Shown: positions 57,920 to 64,000 of the stretch, one piece after another | How positions within the stretch are numbered: the first letter of the stretch is position 1 | How the letters are laid out: each line of letters starts with the position of its first letter | From: Holacanthus passer | Lineage: Eukaryota; Chordata; Actinopteri; Pomacanthidae | Length of the DNA stretch: 64,000 nucleotides | Reading direction: 5' to 3' | Assembly (NCBI GenBank): GCA_025331565.1 | Contig: JAFREQ010000042.1 | Span: forward strand, 2,890,001-2,954,000 | Notes under the pieces: model-generated | Database searches by the model: none | Told to the model about the DNA's origin: nothing | Seen by the model: only the letters and a program-made list of their open reading frames with translations | Made by a program: the position numbers and the translations under genes

Positions 57920-59884
57920 TCAAATTTGAGTCTCTTGCACATTTTCCTTGGAGCCGCTCTTAAAAAGCAGGGGCTCGTTCTGGCTTTTCCCCATAAGGCC
58001 TTTCAGAGAACTGTGGAGGCCCAGCTGGGGCAGGGGCACAGGGGAGGGCAGGGTGCCGCCCGTGGGCGTCCCTCCACTGGTGGAGGTGGGAACCTGGGAA
58101 CAGGATATGGACGTGTTCTGAGACTGAGAGCAAGGTGAGGGGTTGTTGTTGTTGTTGAGGCCCACACCAGGGCCCGTGCCCAGGCCCAGGCCCATCATGT
58201 TGTTGTTGAAGTGATGGGTTTTGTAGTAGTGGTTGAGGTGCTCCGATCGGGCCAGGTTTGGCAGGTTCACGATCTCTGGGTGGTGCAGCCGGAGGCTCTG
58301 GCCTCCTCCTATTCCACTGCTCCCACTCTGCGTCATGGTGGAGCCTCCTGAGATGCCGCTGCCTCGCCCGCTGGCCCCGGCCCCCAGCTCGTCCTCCACG
58401 TTGATGATCTCAATGGCGCGAGCGGGGCCGTGGTGTTTATGCAGCTGGTGCTGCTTCCTCAGCTTGTAGAACACCACCAGCATCACCGCTGCCATGAAGG
58501 TAATGGCTACGAAGCAGCCAATGATGATCTTGGTGGTCTTCATCACATCGTCCAGGCCTGAGAAGCCTGGCTCCGTGATGGGCACAGTGAAGGTGGGTCG
58601 GGTGGCCCGAGGAGAGGAGGAGGACCAGCCGGCTGACAGGGAGGAGGCCGTGGTGGGAACGCCCTCCGGCCACAGGTGACCCGAGGGAGTGGGGCCAGGA
58701 TGAACACGGATGAAGGTCTCGTTGATGGCTACTAATGCAGAGTCCTCATCTCCCGGGGTCTCGACTGTTTCCACAGTGACTGTAGTGAAGTAGGTGTAGT
58801 TGACGCTGGCGTCGGCAGCAGTGACATTGAGGACAGCAGTTGCTGTGGTATTGCCGGCAGCATTGGTGACCATGCAGGTGTACTGGCCCGTGTCTCGCAG
58901 AGTGACATTTGTGAAGTTGAGCGTGCCATCATGCAGGACTGATATCCGCACCCGATAAGAGCCATGGGTCATTAAAGTGCCATTAGGGGTGATCCAGTTG
59001 ACAGATGTCGTGGAGGTGCTTGTGCGACACTTGAGCTCAGCAGCCATGCCCTCTGTGACATTGAGGTCTGTAGGTGGCTCCACGATGACGGGCGCATAGC
59101 AAGTGAAGTGGCTCTGGTCGAGCTCTCCAATGTACTTGCCCTTTAAGAACGGGGGAGCGTGGCAGCGGGCGCAGCAGGTGGTGTTACTGGGCACCGTCTC
59201 TTTCAACCACCAGCTAAGCCAAAGCACATCACAGTTGCAGATCCAGGGGTTGTGGTTAAGGTGTACTCTCTCCAGCTGGTGAAGGGGAGTGAAGAGGTCA
59301 TGGGGCAAAGAGTGCAGGGAGTTATGGGACAGGTTAAGCTCCTCCAGGTTTTTCAGGTCATCGAAGGCATTGCGCTCGATGACGGACACCTGCGAGTGCA
59401 TGAGCCACAGCTTGCGGAGAGACACCAAGCCCTGGAAGGAACCGGGTCGGATGATCTCCAGCCGGTTCCCTGACAGCTCCAGCTCCTCCAAACGCACGAG
59501 GGCCGTCAGTTTGGGAATGTCCTTCAGCCCGCACATGCCCAGGTTCAGGTATCGCAGATTGATGAGGCCAACAAAGGCCGCGTCAGAGATGAAATCCAAC
59601 TTCTTGAGCTCACCCAGGTCCAGGCGACGTAGCGAGGGCACGCGGTGGAAGGCATAGCCTGGCAGAGTCTCGATGGGGTTGTTGCGCAGCCACAGCTCCC
59701 GCAGCTTGCTGAGGTACTCGAAGGCATGTGATGGCACCAGTGTGAGGCGGTTGTCGAAGAGCTCCAGCGTGTTGAGGTTGGGGAGGCCATTGAACGCTCC
59801 GACTTCAATCTGACGGATCTGATTCTTGGACAGCTGGAGGATCTCAAGGTGCCTCAAGTGCTTGAAAGTGTCTGACTTGATGAC
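57920..59884 (-). CDS. lrrc4b: lrrc4b coding exon 2 (LRRs, Ig, membrane segment, tail)
   Basis: 1965 nt after acceptor CTGTCCCTCCAG, phase 0. Begins VIKSDTFKHLRHLEILQLS and ends VQETQI and TGA at 57920-57922. It carries most LRRs (for example NLNTLELFDNRL, LRRLDLGELKKL), the LRRCT (CNCDVLWLSWWLKETVPSN), the Ig domain (VIVEPPTDLNVTEG to VLNVTAAD) and the juxtamembrane DDVMKTTKIIIGC. The long open frame has many conserved blocks and no lesion. Confidence 0.97.
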   Translation of the reverse strand, partial: VIKSDTFKHLRHLEILQLSKNQIRQIEVGAFNGLPNLNTLELFDNRLTLVPSHAFEYLSKLRELWLRNNPIETLPGYAFHRVPSLRRLDLGELKKLDFISDAAFVGLINLRYLNLGMCGLKDIPKLTALVRLEELELSGNRLEIIRPGSFQGLVSLRKLWLMHSQVSVIERNAFDDLKNLEELNLSHNSLHSLPHDLFTPLHQLERVHLNHNPWICNCDVLWLSWWLKETVPSNTTCCARCHAPPFLKGKYIGELDQSHFTCYAPVIVEPPTDLNVTEGMAAELKCRTSTSTTSVNWITPNGTLMTHGSYRVRISVLHDGTLNFTNVTLRDTGQYTCMVTNAAGNTTATAVLNVTAADASVNYTYFTTVTVETVETPGDEDSALVAINETFIRVHPGPTPSGHLWPEGVPTTASSLSAGWSSSSPRATRPTFTVPITEPGFSGLDDVMKTTKIIIGCFVAITFMAAVMLVVFYKLRKQHQLHKHHGPARAIEIINVEDELGAGASGRGSGISGGSTMTQSGSSGIGGGQSLRLHHPEIVNLPNLARSEHLNHYYKTHHFNNNMMGLGLGTGPGVGLNNNNNPSPCSQSQNTSISCSQVPTSTSGGTPTGGTLPSPVPLPQLGLHSSLKGLMGKSQNEPLLFKSGSKENVQETQI

Positions 59885-62793
59885 CTGGAGGGACAGACAG
59901 TGACAGTTATTGTACAACATGTAGAATAAATAGCAGAAGTTTCATGTAATTATATTTGACAATGGAAGGTTTTGGATAAAGTTTAACTATACTAACTAAC
60001 ACAGTACAAAATATGAATTTCTCTGTCGTGTGTTATCATTTATAAGGTTTGCATACTGTATAAACTTTCCTACAAATTTTATTTACACGCAGACACGCAG
60101 CTGATGTAATATTTTTAAATTCAAAGAATATGCAAAACATTACAAACTCATGGAGAAAAAAAACACACAAACCCAAAATGTTGTCAATGAATGATTCAAA
60201 GGCACAAATATGGCTGAAGGCAGCTTTAAATAAACAAACCATACAAATATAAATAATGTATTTCTCTGCTCGTGACGGGGACAGTTGACCCTTCCACCCC
60301 ACTGACTGTCACTGCTGTCTGCAGGGGACGGTGAGCTTTTCACACACACTCCCACTGACTCGCTGACAGCGACATGAGACAGATAAACGTTCGTCTGGCA
60401 GCCTCTGTTTTGCCTCCATGATGGTGCCTCTATCTCACTGATGTACTGAGGGTTATAATAAGTGCATTGATGTTGAAAATAGTGGCTGTGCGGTAAAACC
60501 CAAATCTTTAACCTGCTAACGAGAACAGTAGTCTTGTTATGAAGATTCCCTTATCTTAGATGTTATTTCAATACCAAAATGTTGTGTAAATTGAAGAAAT
60601 GTCTCATATATTTTGTAGTTGAATGCATAAATTCAAAAAACTATCAAGTGACAAAAAGCAGGTGTTAAACACTTGTCATTACATCTCTGAGCAGGATGGT
60701 GAACCTCCTGTAAACCCAGTCCCGTCTCTAACCCTGAGCTTATTTTAGTGGCTGCTGCCGACGCTGAAGTGCTTTTCACACTGTTGTTTCAGTGAGACTC
60801 AGGGGACTTTCTACTGACACGTTATAGTCCCTTGATAATACGTTGATTATCAGTGTTGGACTATTCACTTGAAGTGTCACCGCAAATCACCAAAACTGCG
60901 ACACTAAATTAATACGTTTTTAAAAATATCTAACTATTCTGCCTGACACTTTTCTTTCATCAAATTTTTTTTAATAAAAGAACAAGAGATGCTTGTCTGC
61001 AGGAAGTTGTGGAGAAACATGGCCGCCACGGGTCCTGGACAGCACACGCCGGCGCGGTCCAGCCCATTTGGTGAGAAGTCAGAGATACACAGCTCGTGAG
61101 CGCGACTAAAAGCCCCTTAAATCTCTGATTGTTTGAGATATGTGTGTCCAAAGGCCTGTGTGAAGCTCACAGAGCCTCCTGGAGTCAGGCCATCGCCTCC
61201 TCTGTATGTAGAGCAGCAGTGGGGGGGAGTCGGCAAAGACGGGGGAGAGAGGGGGGGAGGGTGGGGATGTTAAGAGGGGGTGGGAGCTGTCAAGGCTTTA
61301 CTCTCAGGGTACTCAGTGAAGGAAAAAATAAGCCAGAGAATCTAGGATGCCTTCAGGTGTTAAAACATTTTTAGATTTTTAATCATTTCAAGTGGGGCTG
61401 CAGGATACAACAAAGCGAATCGGAATTTGTAGGCTAAAAACGAAACGCGACGAATATTGTTTTTATTTCTTTAATTCCTCCTTCGTGTGAGCTGCATCTC
61501 TCAAGACCCCACACGCCAAATCATGTGTCCCATTTATGCTCCGTTAACGTCACATAATGTTTAATAAGATGTTTTCTCCGAGGAGCGCGTCCGTACGTCG
61601 CCTCGACGAGAGGATGCGCCGGACGACTTTAACAACGTTCAGGGTGCTCGTTGTTTTTCCTTTAGAGGAGATAAAATATAATGGAATTTAAACTCACAAA
61701 AGAACAAAGCGCCGTCCGCAACATTAGGAGAGATCCAATTACTTCAAATGCTGCTGCAAAGAGTAAAATCAACCCACACTGTTTATAAATGTAGATTCAT
61801 GTGCTTTGTATCGATGGTCTGTGGTTAAATGATCTTCCCTTGCAGCTGTAAAGCCACAAAACGCCGTCTAGGGACTCCAGATAAATTGGTAATGCATACA
61901 AAAGGCAGCACGGTGTCATGGAAATATGCCTTGCTTTCAATTCATAAAATATTCCCTCAGTTCAGCAGAGGCTTAAGTGCCTTTTTCTACCATTACTGCC
62001 GCTTACGTTTCTGTCTTCCCTCCGAAGTTTCTAAGAGAAAACCTGTATCAACAAGTTAATCCTAACATCCACAACTGGCTGCAACAGCAACTGTTCCCTC
62101 TGATTACGAGCACAGACAAGTGTTTAAGACACATGTGTTAAAGTCTGTGCGTGAATTTATTCATGTGCTCTGTGAAGCTGCTACTTTTCCATCAATAAAC
62201 AGCAACGATTGGAATAAAGGAAATCAATAACCGAATTAAGACGTGTCAGTAGGTTTTGTGCTGAAAAGAATGACATGTTTAAAATGATTCTCTGGTTAAT
62301 TTATGCTGCGATGTAGCTGTCAATAAAAACCATGACCTCCAGGAAATCATCATGAATAACAACCAGCAATCCTAAAAAAAACGATATTGTTCGACGACCA
62401 TTAAATTGCATGTCTTGTTGTGACACGTGTCTCTCTCTCGTCATGTGATCTGTATTTCCACGCAAACTGTCCCGTATGAAATGCACAACACAAGTCAACA
62501 CAGTCATGACGTGATGCAACGAGCGACTTCCTGCCGCCGATATTCACCTGTATCGAGTTCTCCTGCAGGTTGAGGTATCGCGTGTTGACTGATATGCTCT
62601 CGGGCACCTCCTCCAGGTTCTGCCTGGTGCAGATGACTCGGCTGGCCTGGTTGGAGCAGGTGCAGAGGGAGGGGCAGGACGAGGCGGCTCCCACCGACTC
62701 CGGCCCGGGGAGGAGGAGCCGCAGTAGCAGCTGGGCCAATAGAAAGAGGAAGGGGGAAGGGCCGGGAAGGCAGGTCAGCGTGGCGATGCGCAT
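57920..62793 (-). CDS. lrrc4b: lrrc4b (NGL-3): leucine-rich repeat/Ig postsynaptic adhesion protein
   Basis: Type I membrane synaptic organiser. The family member NGL-3 binds presynaptic LAR-type receptor phosphatases, and its C-terminus binds PSD-95 PDZ domains. Two coding exons (62548-62793 and 57920-59884) give 736 residues; human LRRC4B is about 713. Residues 1 to about 36 are a Leu-rich signal peptide. The LRRNT starts with CPSLCTCSNQASRVIC, LRRs run to about 290, and the LRRCT has Cys at 298, 300, 319, 320, 323 and 344. The Ig domain has Cys368 and Cys419. The membrane segment is about 535-555 (IIIGCFVAITFMAAVMLVVF) and the PDZ ligand ETQI is 733-736. The tail end EPLLFKSGSKENVQETQI is that of LRRC4B, not LRRC4 or LRRC4C (LRRC4C ends KDNVQETQI). 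The cytoplasmic tail has Gly/Ser-rich and poly-Asn stretches. The gene is convergent with mybpc2, as I recall for human. Confidence 0.97.
59885..62547. other. lrrc4b: lrrc4b intron
   Basis: 2663 nt between the two coding exons, phase 0. Mostly unremarkable and AT-rich. A G-rich stretch at 61217-61290 (+ strand) has six or more G-runs of 3-7. No repeat family or RNA gene recognised. Confidence 0.6.
62548..62793 (-). CDS. lrrc4b: lrrc4b coding exon 1 (signal peptide, LRRNT)
   Basis: Reads from the ATG at 62793 downwards: MRIATLTC, a hydrophobic Leu-rich core, then CPSLCTCSNQASRVICT, LEEVPESISVNTRYLNL and QENSIQ. The donor is GTGAAT (62547-62542). An in-frame TAG lies upstream with no ATG between it and 62793, which fixes this start. 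The next exon resumes with VIKSDTFKHLRHLE, as in human (QENGIQVIRTDTFKHLRHLE). Confidence 0.95.
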
Positions 62794-62981
62794 GGCAACT
62801 GGGACATGACCCTGCTCTTTAATCCGAAGGTACAGGTGAGGTGACTCCACGCTGGTGGATTTGTGAGAAGATTTCCCCTTTGGTCCTCCAGTGGCAATTT
62901 GTTCTTTCTAATTCTGCATCCTCCGAGATGTTTTTTGTCCTCCGTCGATCTCTGTGTTTTCTCCTCTTGTTTTTTGAACAT
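62775..62981 (-). other. Upstream ORF overlapping the lrrc4b start
   Basis: ATG at 62981 opens a 68-codon frame (MFKKQEEKTQRS... to ...QLPCASPR) that ends with TGA at 62775-62777, 18 nt past the lrrc4b ATG in another frame. The ATG at 62807 is in this same frame. A second tiny uORF (M-Q-N-stop) starts at 62919. An overlapping uORF usually represses the main frame; here that is inference. The peptide matches no family I know. Confidence 0.5.
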
Positions 62982-63085
62982 AGAAATATGCAGATAAACA
63001 GATGTTATTCCCCCTTTTTTTTTTTCTCGTGTTGTCTGGGGATTTGAGCGAGGCTTTTTGTGAAGTGAGAAGAACCCAGGAGTTA
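62794..63085 (-). other. lrrc4b: lrrc4b 5' untranslated leader (same exon as start codon)
   Basis: A strong acceptor for the minus strand ends at 63086: a CT-rich tract (63091 to about 63135) followed by TTCTTCCACAG. The exon therefore probably runs 63085 to 62548 and further non-coding exon(s) and the promoter lie beyond the window. The leader contains two upstream ATGs (62919 and 62981) plus a third just before the start (62807). Confidence 0.6.
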
Positions 63086-64000
63086 CTGTGGAAGAACAAA
63101 AGAGAGAGAGACAAAGAGAGGGAGAGAGAGAGCAGATATTAAAGAGAGAACACAGACTGCGCGCCGTGTTTTCACCAACAGAGAATGAACAGAACAAATA
63201 ACAGGTAGACATCTACAGTATAGCTTATCATGGGAGGGATTGTCAAAAAATCTTTGAGAAGCATTAGAACTTCTGTGTCACTGCTCACATCAAATCCCAC
63301 ATAATCCCTGAGCAGACATTTCGTCAGAAATCAAATCCTCACACCGAGGGCAGGTGGAAGCCGATTTCTGTAATTAACGGTTCAAGGAGGTGGAAATATG
63401 GAAACACACAATCAAAAGTAGGACAGCGAAGTATTTCTGTCTGTACAGGACGGCAGGTAGCATGTAGACATGGATAAATCACAGAGACATGAATGTTTGA
63501 GAAAATGAGCAGCATCACACACAATCGAGCTGAAACAATGAACAATGATCGACAACGATGGGTTGAAATGACAATAAATGACTGTTTAGGTCCCATCACA
63601 GGTTCCACAGGCAGATTTTAAATAGACGTTATGCAGTAATTTTCATTATCACACTTTTATAAAAATTGATTATTATATAGTCAATAAAATGGAAAAGTGA
63701 CCTTTGCTCACCTGTAATTCAGGTTCATACATGAATAAGTGATGAGACCACGTTACAAAAAGAATCAGCTCGATCAGACACGTGTGTTCACTTTATTGAA
63801 CAGTTACTTATCAGTGAAGCTTCAACAAATTTACCCAAAGTGTCGACAGTGAGCTGATGGCAATAAAAAGCCCAGCAGAAATGACTTCAGTTGTTAAGTT
63901 AATTTACAAGACATGAAAGGAATCAATAGCAAGTTTTCAAATTTGTGAAGGTTTTGACGATTCATTACTTATGTTTCTACTTTAAATGATTAATTCATTA
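63086..64000. other. Upstream of lrrc4b coding exon, nothing further recognised
   Basis: Probable intron of lrrc4b 5' UTR, starting with the pyrimidine tract on the minus strand (GA-rich on +). No promoter visible. Confidence 0.45.

Noticed and set aside
59159..59473. Open frames on + opposite lrrc4b exon 2
   Set aside because: Antisense shadows of the strongly conserved LRR coding sequence.
62794..62850. Upstream extension of lrrc4b from a GTG at 62850
   Set aside because: No ATG in that frame between the in-frame TAG and 62793; the ATG at 62793 starts a good signal peptide.

Overview
The window is vertebrate genomic DNA, almost certainly from a teleost and probably a percomorph. It has split genes with GT-AG introns, many (CA)n/(TG)n microsatellites, and several dispersed sequences that I recognise from memory as common fish repeats. 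No species is claimed.

Region 1 (about 4.4-34.3 kb, + strand) is one large muscle gene, the fast-type myosin-binding protein C (mybpc2). I resolve 33 exons with mutually consistent splice phases. They encode about 1144 residues: an Ala/Pro/acidic N-terminal tail made of very small exons, then Ig C1, the M-domain, Ig C2-C5, FnIII C6-C7, Ig C8, FnIII C9 and Ig C10. The first coding exon (ATG at 4482) is the least certain part. A polyadenylation signal lies at 34313. Its introns hold decayed repeats, a transposase-like remnant (14.4-15.0 kb), a GGATTA motif cluster (28.5-29.0 kb) and an unexplained 233-codon open frame (32.15-32.85 kb). A 15-nt in-frame microexon candidate lies at 19200.

Region 2 (34.3-57.0 kb) is a long intergenic interval with no gene I can name. 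It holds microsatellites, an RTE/Rex3-like LINE remnant (37.4-38.0 kb), a GC-rich hairpin block (34.7 kb), facing G-rich and C-rich tracts (43.8-44.0 kb), a homeodomain-core-rich patch (35.0 kb), four exact RFX X-box-type palindromes (43.2-55.5 kb) and an orphan exon-like open frame (52.44-52.66 kb).

Region 3 (57.0-63.1 kb, - strand) is lrrc4b (NGL-3), a postsynaptic LRR/Ig adhesion protein. It has two coding exons giving 736 residues: signal peptide, LRRs, Ig domain, one membrane segment and the C-terminal PDZ ligand ETQI. Its 5' leader carries an upstream ORF that overlaps the start codon.

The two genes do not share a pathway: one is sarcomeric, the other synaptic. From memory, MYBPC2 and LRRC4B are also convergent neighbours in human 19q13, so the pairing supports both identifications. 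The genes I remember between them in human (EMC10, JOSD2, ASPDH) are not visible here. I found no dramatic new system; the most original observations are the microexon architecture of mybpc2, a repeated VQE linker exon start, and the motif clusters.
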